This document shows, piece after piece, positions 38,847 to 52,429 of a DNA stretch of 64,000 bases. Under the pieces are notes generated by a model. That model worked only from the letters and a program-made list of their open reading frames with translations, had not been told where the DNA came from and did not search any database. The stretch's first letter is position 1, and every line of letters starts with the position of its first letter. This stretch comes from Ophiocordyceps camponoti-saundersi (nom. inval.). Lineage: Eukaryota > Ascomycota > Sordariomycetes > Hypocreales > Ophiocordycipitaceae. A program made the position numbers and the translations under genes. The stretch covers positions 1 through 64,000 of the forward strand of contig PDHQ01000148.1 in NCBI GenBank assembly GCA_003339415.1. The letters are read 5' to 3'.

Positions 38847-40713
38847 TAAAACTTTTATATATTCTATAAATCCCGCGCTTATAGTAACGCGGATATAGAC
38901 CTCTTATTCTTATATTATAAGTAAACTCCGCTTTTTTCGTTACCTTATAGCGATAGCTTTAAGCTACGCTTAGAGTAACTCTAAGGGGGAGGGTAACGCT
39001 ATATAGGTTAATCCTAACCGCGAAAATTTTTTACCCGGAATATAGCTTTATTTTAAATTATAATAAACTTAAATTTAAGGGTTTATTATACCTCTTACCT
39101 TATTAAAAGCTAAGGCGAATATTAATAAGATTATTTTAGGGGACGCCTTAGTTTTTATATAGGTAATTATTAAATAAGTAACGGAGTTTAAAAAGGTCTA
39201 GAGAGGCGCCCCCCTTACTCCGACTCCGTTAATTAGTAATATTTTCTTAGCCGTTATAGCCGCGGTTTCCTCTCTTTTTTATAGCTTTAAAAGGAGCGGA
39301 ACTCCTCTAATATAAGCTATAATTATAGCTAAAATATTAAAAAAAACTATTAAAAAATAAATTCTTAAGTAATATAAATATTAGCTTATAATTTATTTTA
39401 ACTTTATTATTATTTTACTTTAAGTTTAAGGCTTTAAGGTAATTATAATAAGTATTAATTATAAATTTTATAAATAAAGCTAAGCTTTTATAATAAGGAA
39501 ATTACTTAGTAGTAATATTATAATAATATTTTAAAATATTATCTATAAGCTTTAGTTTAATCTAAGGTAGCTTTATATTATTTTTAGAGAAAAGGTATAC
39601 TTAATTAGTAAAGGTTATACTTTTATTATAAAAGAGGTACTAATATAAGCCTTATAATAAAGTAATAAGAAAGCTTTTTAGAAAAAGATTAAGTTTTTAA
39701 ATAAGGTTTTAATAATATAACTATATATAAAAAGATACTATTTAAGGATTTAGTAAAGTTCCTTTATAATTATTATTAATAATATAATAAATATAAATTA
39801 AATTTATAATAAAAGTATAATAATATAAGTAAAGATTTTTAATACGGAACCTTATAAGCTAAAAATTTAACCTTAGTAATATTTTAAATATTACTAGCTT
39901 AAATATATTATTAAATATTATATAGCGAAATTATAATATAGCTAATACTCCGCTTTTTTATATATAAAAGGTAAGTTAGCTTACTTTATAATATATAAAA
40001 AAAACTATACTATTACCCTTTTTATTAAAGGACTTACCTTAAGTAAAGTTAACTTTACCTTAAAATAAGAGTAGCGTAAGATTAGGCAAAAAATATTTAT
40101 ATTTCCTAACCTTAGAGATTTATAAATCGGAACTCCGTATATACCGCCCCTCTTCCCCTTTTAGCGCTAACCGGAGTTTAATAATAGCTAGGGCGGAAAC
40201 GCTAGAAAGCGAATATAATAGCTCCGCCTTTAACCCCCTTTCTAAACTTATTTATAGCTCCGCTATAATAGTTAGGCCGCTTTTCGGGATTAGCTATTAC
40301 GGGGTTTATTATAAGTTAATAGAATTTTTATATATTCCTTAATTATATTAATAAAGCTTTAATTAAATAAATTATTTAAGATATTATAATTAAGCGTAGA
40401 GATTTAATTTATAATAATAATAACGCTTAGGAAAATAAGTAGCTATATAAACTCTATATTAAACTTAGACTACGCGTACTTTTACTACCGCGAACTTTAC
40501 TTTAGAGGAAATATTAGCTTCTTAATTACTTATTATTATTAGACTTATCTTAGGTATAAAATACTAGGTGCGGACCTAGTCCGGCCTTAAACTAAAGTAA
40601 TACTTAAGGGGAGGGTTTTACTTTAAGTTTTTTAGTTTTCCTTACTCCTAGAATATATATAAGATAGTTCTAAGCTATATTAAGTATACTAGCGTATAAA
40701 TATTATTATTATT
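38847..40713 (+). mobile_element. F1-7, full-length F1 in the 5' LTR of LTR-C
   Basis: A plus-strand, full-length copy from the 5' end near aaaacttttatata to tagcgtataa plus an ATT tail. The 12 bp TSD atatataagcgt is at 38835-38846 and 40714-40725. The ORF1 relic is collinear with F1-3. Intermediate mutation level: more TA than F1-3 but with patches of CG left, for example near 39190-39310 and 40140-40290. Confidence 0.85.
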
Positions 40714-40731
40714 ATATATAAGCGTATATTA

Positions 40732-43700
40732 ACTAGTAATAATTTTATATTATACTAACTTATAAATTTTTAGCTATTAAGGTAGTAAGTTAGACCTGAA
40801 ATGTTTTTACTAATAAGATTTTATAAGCGTAGATTTTTAGCTTAGAAGAAAGCTTTACTATATTTATTACTTTACTTTAGCTATATATTATTTCTTTACC
40901 CTTAAATTTCTTAAAATAATTAAAGAAGAAATTACCGCTAGGAAAGAAGAAGCTTATATTTTAAATACTTATAAAAAAGTAAAAAAACCTTACCTCTTTA
41001 AAAGTAAATTTCCTCCTTTATAATATAAAGAAATAAAGGTAGTTAGAAAGCACTTATTATATTAAGATAATCCTTAAGGAACTAAGTTACTTATTATAAT
41101 TAATTATTTCTTAACTAATCTAAACGCGATTATAAATTATAATTAACTATTTAAATAAGTAAATTAATTAAAATATATATTAAATAATATCCCTTATTTA
41201 CTTAAAATTCTCTTAGAAAACTAGCTACCTTTTATTTAAGAATACCTTTAAATTATAAATAATACTAAAAGTAAAAGTAAATAACCCGCCTTATAAGAGG
41301 AAGATAGTAAAATACTTAGCTCCTCTTTTAAAAAAAAAAAGTAAGGAAAAGGCTAAGTCTTTTTTACCGGATAAAGGTAAGAATACCTTTACGCTATTAG
41401 AATCCTTTTTAAAAGGAGAACCTTTTACCCCGAAGAAGAATACTTTAAGGAAGTAATATTTTCTAAATCCTCCTATAATATTATTTAATTCCGGAAAACC
41501 TCCCCCTCCTTCCTTAGAAAAGGAAAAATTAGTATAAATAGTTAATAAAATACTTTACTTTTATAATATTATACTTTAAAACCTAAACTACTTAGAATAT
41601 ATTAATTTAGAAAATAATCTATAATTATATAATTAATTAAACTTATAAAAACTATTTAAATAATAAGTTTAGCTATAAGTTAAAAATATTAGATAATTTA
41701 AATTAGCTAATATTTTTAATATTACCTTTAATTAAATTAAGGAAACTAATTAAACTATTATTTATTAAAGTATTAACCGATTTATAAACGCTTTAAAACG
41801 GGTTATAGCTTAAAGCGAGGATTATACTAATAAACTTATATAACTTATTCCCTCTTTTTTTAAAAGTTATATTATAAGATAATATTCTAAAAATCTAAAT
41901 TTATAAATTAAATTAGAACTTACTTTTCCTAATTTTAAAATCTAAAAATAAGTAAAAGCTTTATAGAAAAAGTTTACTATTTAACTTAATATTACTACTC
42001 TTATTATATAAAAATAAAGCTTTATATTTTAAGATATACTTACTAGAAAGGATTTCCGTTTATAAGTATTAAAAATAAAAAGAATAGCTTAAGTAGCTTT
42101 TTATCCTAAATAATCTATACTAATAATTATTTTTTCCTAACTTAATATCTTTCTCTAAGAAACTTTCTAATAGCTAACTAGCGAAGATATTTTAAATAAC
42201 TAAGTATATAAATATAAATAACTTATTCTAAACCTTTAAACTAAGCTAATTAGAGGAACTTAGGGTATTCTTTAAAATAACGCTATTTAATATATAGCTT
42301 TAAGTAAGTTACCTTAATAAGAATATAAAGTAAATAGTTTTAAGGAGAAATCCCTATAAAATCTAAACCGCTAACTAGAATATAAACTAAATAACTTCTC
42401 TAAAAAGCTAATAAATAATACTTAGAAACCTTTTAATAAAAATATTAAGTTTAAAATAAAAACGAAATAGCCTTTTTTTAAGAAAAATAAAGAAAGCTTA
42501 AAAGGTAATCTTATTCTTATTAACCTTACTTATAAACTTATAAATTAAAACCCTAATAAAAATAAAGTCTTTACTATCTTTTTAGAAATATATAATACTA
42601 TCCTTAATATCTTAGAATAGCCTTTAAAAGGCGAAGATAACTCCTCTAAGATATTTAAAGATAAATAACTAGCTAATAACTTATATTATTTTATTTTAGA
42701 TTCTAAGAAATATAAGATAAAACCTCTTAATATTATTAAAGATTTCCTTCCTAAAAACTTTTTTATTATTAAAGCTATTTTATAGATAACTAATTTTCTT
42801 TTAAAATAAGTTTCCTATTTTTTTTATATAAAGATTTTAGTATTTAGTAAAAATAAACTTTCTAACGCTATAAAAATATATATCGATATTAAAGTAAATA
42901 AATCCCTTATTAGGAAAAACTTACTTAATAAGTTTAATAATATTAACTATAATTTAATAATAATTCGAGGCCTAAATAATATTAAATTAGCCTTAACTTA
43001 TAGTTAAGCTATTTTTATTTTATATATTATTAGTAAAATTAATAATAAGTTTTACTTTAGTAAGTTTAAAGCTAGCGCTTAAGTTATTAAGTATCTTTTT
43101 ATTAGAGTTTTATTAAGATAAGGGTTCTTAATCCCTTATAAAATTAATATTCTTAACTCTCGATAAGAGCTTTAAATTTAACTTTATAAAGGAATATATA
43201 TCGAATACTATTTTACTTATAAAAGATTAGCTATTTATAAATATATAATAGCTATTTTAGTAATAATAATCCCTCCTTTTTTAATAAGCACGATTTTAGC
43301 ACTAATTAAAAATCCTCTTAAGAATCGTAACTTTATTTTCTTTTCTAACTTTTATTTTCTTTTTAGTTTAATTATTTATAATTATTTTTATTTAACTATT
43401 TTTAACTTAAGTAATAAGCTAATTTCCTTTAAACGGAGAGAAAAGGTTAATATTATATTAAATTTTAACGATTAATTCTTTTTTATAATCCCTTAATAAA
43501 TTACTAAAAGGGACTCCTTAAATAACCCCGATAAATATTTAATATAAAACTCTCTTTTAAACTAGATAATATTATATAATAAAACTAATACTAACTTACC
43601 TCTTATTAATATCTTAGATTTAAGTTAACTATATTAATTAAATATCTCTAAGATACTTAATATCTTAGAAATTAAGGGAGAGTATAGTATTAAAATTTAT

Positions 43701-46700
43701 ACTTTTAATCCTTAGTTATCTAGAAAGGTAAAATAGCTATATAATTCCCTTTCGAAATTATAAGAAAATATTAAACTAATTAATCTACCTTTAGAATATT
43801 ATCTAAAAATCCCCCTTATCGGTAATTAATATAAGAAAAAACTTAGTTTATATCCTTACTTATTAAATAAACTTAATTAGGATTTCCTTAATAAAAAATA
43901 TAATAATATATATTTATAAGGTAAAATAAAATAAGTGCTTAAAGCTTTACTTTTTACTAGCTAATATTTTATTATTTAAAAAAAAGTAAACTACATATTA
44001 TTAATAACTTATAAGCTTTAAATAGCGTAGCTATTCCTAATATATATTTAATACCTCTCTCTTAAAATATAATTTATAAGTTAATAAATAAAAAAGTTAT
44101 TTATATTATTAATACTTAAAGCTTCTTTTATTAGTTTTTTATTTATTTAAATTACTAAAAGTAGTTTATAATTACTTTTTATTATAAATTAAAATAGGCT
44201 ATAATTACTCTTATAAGGTATAAAAATTCGCTTACTTATATATAAAGATTCGTTAATTATATTCTTTAAATATATAAAATATACGCTTTTTACCCTTCTC
44301 CGCACCGCCTGCCTCCTCCGCTCCGCCCGCCCCCTTAACTCCGTTCGCCCCCTCCTTATCTTCTCTAACTATTATCTAATCTAATCTACTCCCTAATATT
44401 AATATAATAAGAACTAGCGTCTAAGCTACTACTCTATCCTCTGCTTCTAGCTCCGCTTTTAGCTTTAGCTCTAGCTTTAGCGGATTTAAATAAAAAGTAT
44501 ATTAAACTTTAATAATATTCTTTAAAATATACTTAGATTAGTTAACTTTAATATAATCTACTACCCCTTAATTAATATTACTTTATATTTAATTAAAATT
44601 ATATATTATATTATATATAATAAATTAAAAATTTTATATTTTTAAGTATATTTTTAATTAAAACTCTTATAAGAATAATATAATAGGGTTTTTTAAGCTA
44701 ATAGTAATAATAATAGTTATTATTATTATAAGCACCTCCGCTATTACCGCTATCGCCTTTTTTACCTCTACTATAAACTTCGCTATTATCGCTATAGCTA
44801 ATATTATCTAAACTAGCGCTTTCGCCCCCGCGCCCCCCGCTACCGCCTCCGCTTCCTCCTCTATACCCGCTATTATTATTACCTCCGCTTATAGTTTAAC
44901 TATTATATTTATTACCGCCGCTATTATTATTATTGCTCCGCCCCCCTCCTCGCCTCTTACTCCGCTTATACTAATAATTATCTATTTATTAGGTATTCTA
45001 AAATAAATTAGTATTAGTATATAAAACTCTTAGAAAGGAGCGTTAATAATTATAGCGATAAAAGTAATATTAAGAGTAGCTACTAAAATAGCTAACCTCG
45101 CTAAGGCGCTTATTTAAGGTATTATTATTATCTTATTAAATTAAAGCTTTAATATCTTATTTTACTTTTATATATTATATAAGTTAACTTAAATTTTTTC
45201 CTATTACTTATTATTAGCTATATCTAACTTTACTTCGCTTTATATTACTTTATATTTATTAGTAAGCTACTTAGCTATCTTCCTCTACTAATATACCGCG
45301 CCGCTTTTATTATAATAATATATAACTTTTTTAAATATATCTATAACTTAGTTAGTACTCTAAGCTTTAACTCTAACTCCGCCCTTAACTTTTAACTTTA
45401 CTTACTTTTTAATATTTATATTAAGCTTTAGTATAATTAAAATAACTAGCTAATTATAAGCTTATATATTTTATTAGCTTTATATATAGTTAATATTATA
45501 TAATATTATTTACTTTATTATTTTTAATATAAGACTTTATAATTAGCTAGCTAAGTTATATATATAATATAAAAGAGGTTATAAAGCTTACTATAAATAA
45601 TCTTAAATATATTTATTATTATTATTTTATTAATATAGCTATATAACCTTTATTATTTTTTTTATTATAAAAGTTAAAAAAAAAGTTAAAAAAAAGGGTT
45701 AGAAATATAATTTTTTCTAAAAATAATAAAAAGAAGAAAAAAAGGAAAGGAAAAAGGAGGTAAAAGAGAAAAAAATATAGCCCCCCCCTTTTTAATTACT
45801 AATAGATAATAAAATAGCTACCCCGCTATTTTACCTTACCCCCTCTTAGACTTTCCTTCCTTTACCTTACGCTATACCGCCTTATTTTATACCGCCTTAT
45901 ACCGCCCCGTACCGCCCTATACCGCCCCGCGCTATACTATACCGCCTTATTTTTTCCGCCCTACGCTTTATAAATTTTCCTTTTCTCTATATTCCCCTTT
46001 TTATTTTATTTTTCTTATATTATTCGAGATTACCCTTAGGTAATAAGCTTATTATATAATATTACCGCTAGCTATTATTATACTTTTATATAAGCGTATA
46101 GTAAGCTTTTCTTTTATAGTTAAGGGGTTTTACTTTACTTTAAGGGATTTTTCCTACTTATTATATTATAAAGGCTTTAAATATTATAAAGGCCCTTAGT
46201 ATATAAATAAATAAAGAAAATATACGCTACTATATATATTAATAATATAGTAATTTTCTTTAATATTTTAAAAGATTATATTAAATATCTAATTATAATA
46301 TTTAATCTTTTTATTAATATAAATCTTTCCCTTTTTACTCTTAAATTATTCCTTTATTACTTATTTATAAAAATATTAAAATATTATATTAATAAATTTA
46401 TATTAATAAATACTTAATTTTAAGTAAAAGCTTTATAAAATATTAAGTTTCTTAATATTTTATAATATTTTAAATAGTAAATTAGATTAGTTAGATAGAT
46501 AAAATATCTTATTCCCTATTTTATATAATAAATTAACCCTTTTTAAAAACGTAAAATAGTATTATTTTAAGAAAGATAGGAAAACGAAGTACTTATTATT
46601 AAACTAAAGAGAAATACTTTTACCTCCTAGTTTAAAATTATCCTAATAAAGAAAGAAACTAACTATTTTAATAATATTATTAACGCCCTTTATAATAACG

Positions 46701-49700
46701 CTACTCTTAGTTAGTTATTTTCCTAATTATTAACTCTTTTTATATATCGATACTTTTTAGGAGAATAGTTTTATAGCTTATCTTTTCTATATTAATAATA
46801 AGAAATCTTAAAAATTATTTTTAGCTCCGCCTTAATAATTTATTAAACTTATTTATTATCTTAATTATATACTTAAACTAGCTAAAATTAAATATTAGCT
46901 TACGAAACTTAAGATTTCTTATTTAGTTTAGGCTTATTATAAACTCTAAACTTATCTAATTAAAACTTAGAAACTAAAAATTATAATTTTTATAAATTAT
47001 ATTATAATTTTAATAATTATAAAATAAACCTCTCTTTTTACTACTAATATAAGAAGTAATAATTACCTTACTTTTACTTTTTAGTTTCTAAGTTAATATT
47101 TTTTTAAAGTTTTATATATTCTTAATATTTTTAATATTCTTATAAGCTCTCTTTTACGCTTTTTTTTAAAAATAGCTTTAGAAAAAAAATAAGGAGAATT
47201 TAAAAATATCTAAGAAGATTATATTAATTAAGAATATACGCTTATTTCCTTAAAAGCTATCCTTAATAATATTTTCTAATATAGGATTTCTAAAAAATAT
47301 CTTTTTAATATATAATAATTTAAAATCTTAGAATAACTTAGAAATAAAAACTTTTAAGAAAGACTTATATTTATCTAAGTAAATAGCTTATTATATCTTA
47401 AAGATATTAATAATTAATAATAACTTTATATTCCTAAAAATTACGCTAAAGAAATTATTTCTAAATATTATTTTTATAAATTATATACTAGCTAGAGATA
47501 TATATAAGCTAAACTCTCCTTTAGTTTTATTATCTCTTAACTAAAGAAAAAGTTTAATAATTTTATAAATAAATATAATATTTATAAATAAAATTAAATT
47601 AATAAATAAGCTCCTTTTAGGGAAATAGTTCCTATCTATTCCCTAGCGATTCCTTTTTATATAATTATAATAAACTTTATTACTAAACTCCCTTTAATTT
47701 TTTCGGAAAATTTACCTTAGTTTAAACTTAAAAGAAAATTCTATAATACCCTCCTTATTATTACTAATAAAATCTTAAAAATATATATTTTAACCTTTAA
47801 ATATAATTATTTTACCGCTAAAAAATAAGCTTAGTAGCTATATAATAAGCTTACTTATTATAATTAGGGACTCCTAAAGTAAATTATCTCTAATTAGAAT
47901 TTAAAGTTTATATCTAAGCTTTTAAGAACCTTATAATTTACTTTTAGTATTAAACTTTTAATATTAACTATATATTACCTATAAACTAATAATTTATCTA
48001 AAAAATAAAACTAGATTATTAAAATCGCTCTTAGATTTTTTACTACTAATTTCCTAATAAAATAATAAATTAACGCCTTACTAGCTTTTTAGTTTTTACT
48101 TAATAACTTCTTCTCCTTAATTATTAAAATTATACTAAGTAAGTTACTTATTAGATTTTAGATAAATAATAGTCTTTATTATCTAAGCGATTAAGCTTCC
48201 CTTAAATCTAAGGAAATATTAAAAGATAATATAATAAGATATATTAGAAGCTTAAGTTTAAGCTTAGCGATTAGGTTTAGCTAAAACTTAGGAAAAGATA
48301 TTCTATTTTTAATAGATAAGTAGCAAAGCTTTTAGAATAGTAAACTAAGCCCTTCTATATAATTAAAAAAATTAGTTATCTAGCTTATTAATTAAATCTT
48401 AATAACTTTATAAATATCTATCTTATTATATTAATTATATAATTTTAATTAGCTAATATTTTAAAAGAATAACTTAGCTTTAAGCTTAATACTAATAATT
48501 ATAAAATCGAATAAATCCTTAATAAAAAAAAAGTTAAAAAAGGCGAGGTATTACTTAAATAAAATACCTTATATATTAAAAAGGATACTTAAGTAATAAT
48601 AATTAGTAAGTAGCTAAGAAGGATTTTTAATAAAAGGAGATAATCGAAAAATTTAAAAAAGAAAAAGATAAGTTAAAAGCTAAGCTAGAAATTACTAGGA
48701 AAAAATATATAAATACTCTTAAAAAGTACTAGCTATTAGAATAAGGTAAATAAGTTACTTAGTAATAAATATGTAATATCTCTAGGAAATAATAAACCTA
48801 ACGCGTTACTATTTATACTAGATTTCCCTTTATTTTCCTACCTTTCTTTTCTTACTTCCTCTCTCTCTTATTTATCCTCTCTTATTCCCCTTTATATTAC
48901 TTATCTTTATTATATCTTTCTATATATTAGTCTTTATCCCCCTTATAGTTATTTCTTTTTATTTTCTAATTCCTTTTATTATCCTTATATTATTTCCTTT
49001 CTTTTATACTTAAAATTAATCCCCCTTATAATAATCCCTATTATTTTTACGATAAGATATACTATAAGTTATTTTATAAATAACTAATTTATACTCCTTT
49101 TATATTTATATTTAAAAGCTTTAAAAAAGCTATTTAGCTATTTAGAAACCTTATAAAATTTTAATATTTATTTAAGTCACTTACTTATAAATTTAATAAC
49201 TAGAAATCGAATAACTATATAACTTTTATTACTTAGAAATAAGTATTATAAGAAAAAAGATATAATTTATTATTTAGTAAGTTAAACGGTTATATTTATT
49301 ATATTAATAAAAAAGTAAAAAGGTAAGCTAATAGAAAATAACTTCTTAATAATAAAGATTATAATTTTAAGTACTTACTTTTAGATAATAAATACTCTAG
49401 CTTTAACTACTCCTTACTTAAAGTTTCTAAAATTATAGCGCTTAAACGTTTTACTTAATAAACTATTATAGTATTTTCTTTTACCTCTAGCTTTACTTTT
49501 AAAATACTAGCTACCTTATTAAGAAGCTATAGTCGCCTTTTATTACTATATTCCCTTACTAATATTAAAAAAATATTTTTCTATAATCTAAATAACTTAG
49601 AAAAAACTATTATAGCGTTTATATACTATTAGAAATTATAAAAGATTATATTAAGGGCTTAGTTAGCAGGTAAGTTTATTAGAAGTTAGAAAAGTTAGAA

Positions 49701-51608
49701 GAGATTAAGTAAATCTTAGCTATTATCTCTTATACTAATTACCTTAGTAAAATAGAATAAATAATATTAGTAATTATAGAAAAAAAAACTAAGGTTAAAA
49801 GAGCTACTTTTATTTTTAGAAAATCCTTAGTAAGGCGTTTTATTACTCCTCTTACTTTAACTTAATAAAGCGTTCTTAGAACCCCTAATAAGTAAACTCG
49901 CTTTACTTTTTAATAACTTAAAGCCCTTATAATAGTTTCTAAGATTACAATCTAATTTTAAAAGGTTTTAGAAGCTAAAAAAGTTAAAAAAGCTAATAAT
50001 AATTTCTTAGTAACTTATTACGATAATTTAGTCTAAGTTATTAAATACTTACTTACTTTTTTCGTAATATATTATAATAAATAAGCTTTAGTATTTTAAA
50101 ATATAGATATCGCTTTAATCTAAGTAACTTACTTTAATAAGTACTTTACTAAATATAATATTTCTCTAAGCTTAAGTTATATAGCGAAAATATTTAGTAT
50201 TAGTAATAAATAAATTATTAATTTTTATATCTTAATACTTATCTTACTTTATACCCTATCTTTTAAGAACTTATTAATTAATATTAATAAAGTTATTATA
50301 TTCGTTAATAAAAAGTTAGTATTTAATAATTTAAGTAAGATATTAAAATTTTATAAAAGGAACTAATAGGACTCTTATATTTATATAAAAGAATAGATAT
50401 ATTTACTTAATAAAAGTATTATTACTTTACTTCTAGCTATTATTATTAATTATATACTCTCCTTAGCTTAGAGCGATATTATCGGAAATAAGATAACTCT
50501 AAACCCTAATAGTATTCCTATTTTTAATATTTTAGATTTAATAAAAATAGCTCCTAAAAATATTACTAAAAAGCTATATAGTTAGAAAAGTAGCCTAGTT
50601 AAACCTTTTAATAATATTAAATATATTATAATTATTAAGCTTATTAACGCCGATTTATTTATTAATATAATAATAGATTAAGACTTTTTATAGCTTTCTA
50701 TATAGCTTTAGTATAAACTATAGCGAATATATATTAATAACGCGCTTTATATAAAAAGTATACGTTATACTATTTAACTATTAATAAATAATAGCTATTA
50801 TATCTATTTAACTATTAATATATAATAAATCTTTAAGTTATTTAACTATTAATATATAATAATAATATATCTTCTAAGCTTAGGTAAAAACCTTATAAAT
50901 AATTATATACTTTTAATATCGCTTTCTAATATTTTTATAATATAATATTAATTATATACTATTTTTTCCTTATATTTTATACGCTATAAATAGAGAAAGA
51001 ATATTAGTTATAATAAAAAGGCTAAGTAAAGCTTATTTACTATAAACTACTTATAATATATACTTAAAAATAAGTATAAACTATTTATAATATAGTTAAC
51101 TTTACTATTATTCCTAATATCTTAGATACCTTTATTTTCGTAAAATATACTATACTTAAAGCTATAAACTATATCTTTTACGCTAATTATAGTAAGATTA
51201 TCTATATTTGCTTTTATATTATTACTATAACTTATATATTTAAATAATAAAGATAGTAAGATATTTTTTTTATTTTTTTTTTAGTTCGCATATTATATTA
51301 TATCTTTTTTATTCCTATTTTCCTTCCTTAGTATTATAATACCCTTAACCGTAATATATATTCTTCTATATATATCTAATATATATTATAATTCTCTTTT
51401 ATTATTCTTATCTTATTTTTTTATTTTTTTCCTACCTTATATAGATTAATTTAGTTTTCTATATATAAATCCCTAATAATATTTTTTAATTTATAATTTA
51501 ATATAGTTATTAAAGTTAATATAAAAAAGCTTTTAAGTATAATAATAATTTTTAAAATAATATAGAGAGTTAATAAAGCTTTTAGAATTCTTTTTAAGCC
51601 TAAGGAGT
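40732..51608 (+). pseudogene. LTR-C internal region, unidentified coding relics
   Basis: About 8.9 kb after removing TadA-3. It starts with actagtaataatt, a possible primer binding site, and ends with aagcctaaggagt before the 3' LTR. Plus-strand frames hundreds of codons long, broken only by TAA/TAG, can be read for example at 40930-42700, 43590-44060 and 49860-50620. They suggest former protein-coding DNA on this strand. I did not recognise protease, RT, RNase H or integrase motifs. GC content is very low here, with few CG left, unlike the LINE copies, so this region may be older or more mutated. Its orientation relative to the LTRs fits gag-pol but is not proved. Confidence 0.4.
44288..46216 (+). 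mobile_element. TadA-3, 5'-truncated TadA copy in LTR-C
   Basis: A plus-strand 3' part of TadA, about 1.93 kb, with the low-complexity tract (44700-44950), minisatellite (45830-45965) and end cccttagtatata plus tail. The 12 bp TSD aaaatatacgct is at 44276-44287 and 46217-46228. It matches TadA-2 27217-29100 in reverse. No ORF2 sequence is included. Confidence 0.85.
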
Positions 51609-52014
51609 TAATATAGGATATATAATAATACCCTTATAAATCGCTTAACCTTTTATAATATTTTACTAAGATTTCCCTTATTAGGATTTTACTTAAATTT
51701 CCCTTAAAAACTTTATTACCTTTACGTTTAAGAAATTACTAAGATTTCCTATTAGGATTTCTTTATAATAACTTTTAAGATTTTACGAAGATTTCCTATT
51801 AAATTTAATATTAAAATATATTTTTAAAAATCTCTAGATTTTACTAGGAAATCCTTATATATTAGGAAATTACTATATACTAGGAAATCTCCGTTTTACT
51901 AATATATATAAAAATTACCGTAAAATCCCCTTAGGTAAATATTTTTAAAATTATACTAAGAAATCTTCCTTAAGCTTTTAGCTATATAATTAGCTTAGTA
52001 TTATTTTAGGTAGT
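51609..52014 (+). repeat. 3' LTR of LTR-C, first part
   Basis: 406 bp collinear with 38260-38665. The remaining 188 bp are at 59606-59793, after LTR-B. Both parts total 594 bp, equal to the 5' LTR (593). Confidence 0.82.
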
Positions 52015-52423
52015 TATTAGTTAGCCTTTATAGTGCGTATATAAGAGTTAATAGCAATTACTAGTACTAAAGGTATAATTCTTTTAGTTTATAATATTCG
52101 TCTATATCTTCTCTAAAACGAAGGGAATTCTATATTTACTTATATATAAAATATCTTTATATATACTCTCTTCTTCTATACTTAATATTAGATTAAGTAT
52201 AATCTAATCTTTTCCTAAAACTAATCTAATATCGACTAGGAGTTTATTAAAGCTCCTATTTAAAATATTATAATAAAAATATAATCGAAACTTACTTTAC
52301 TTCTTATTACCTAAGTCCCTCTAATATATCCTATATAATATACTTCTTTTCCCTTATCTTAAGTATATATAGATTTTATTTTATACTTATATAGATTTTA
52401 GTTATTTTTATATAAGTCTAATA
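52015..52423 (+). repeat. 5' LTR of LTR-B
   Basis: 409 bp, collinear with 59191-59600. Contains gcgtatataagag as a TATA-like element at about 52037-52052 and the dyad attagattaagtataatctaat at 52187-52208. Followed by tagtaac, a possible primer binding site. Confidence 0.85.
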
Positions 52424-52429
52424 TTAGTA

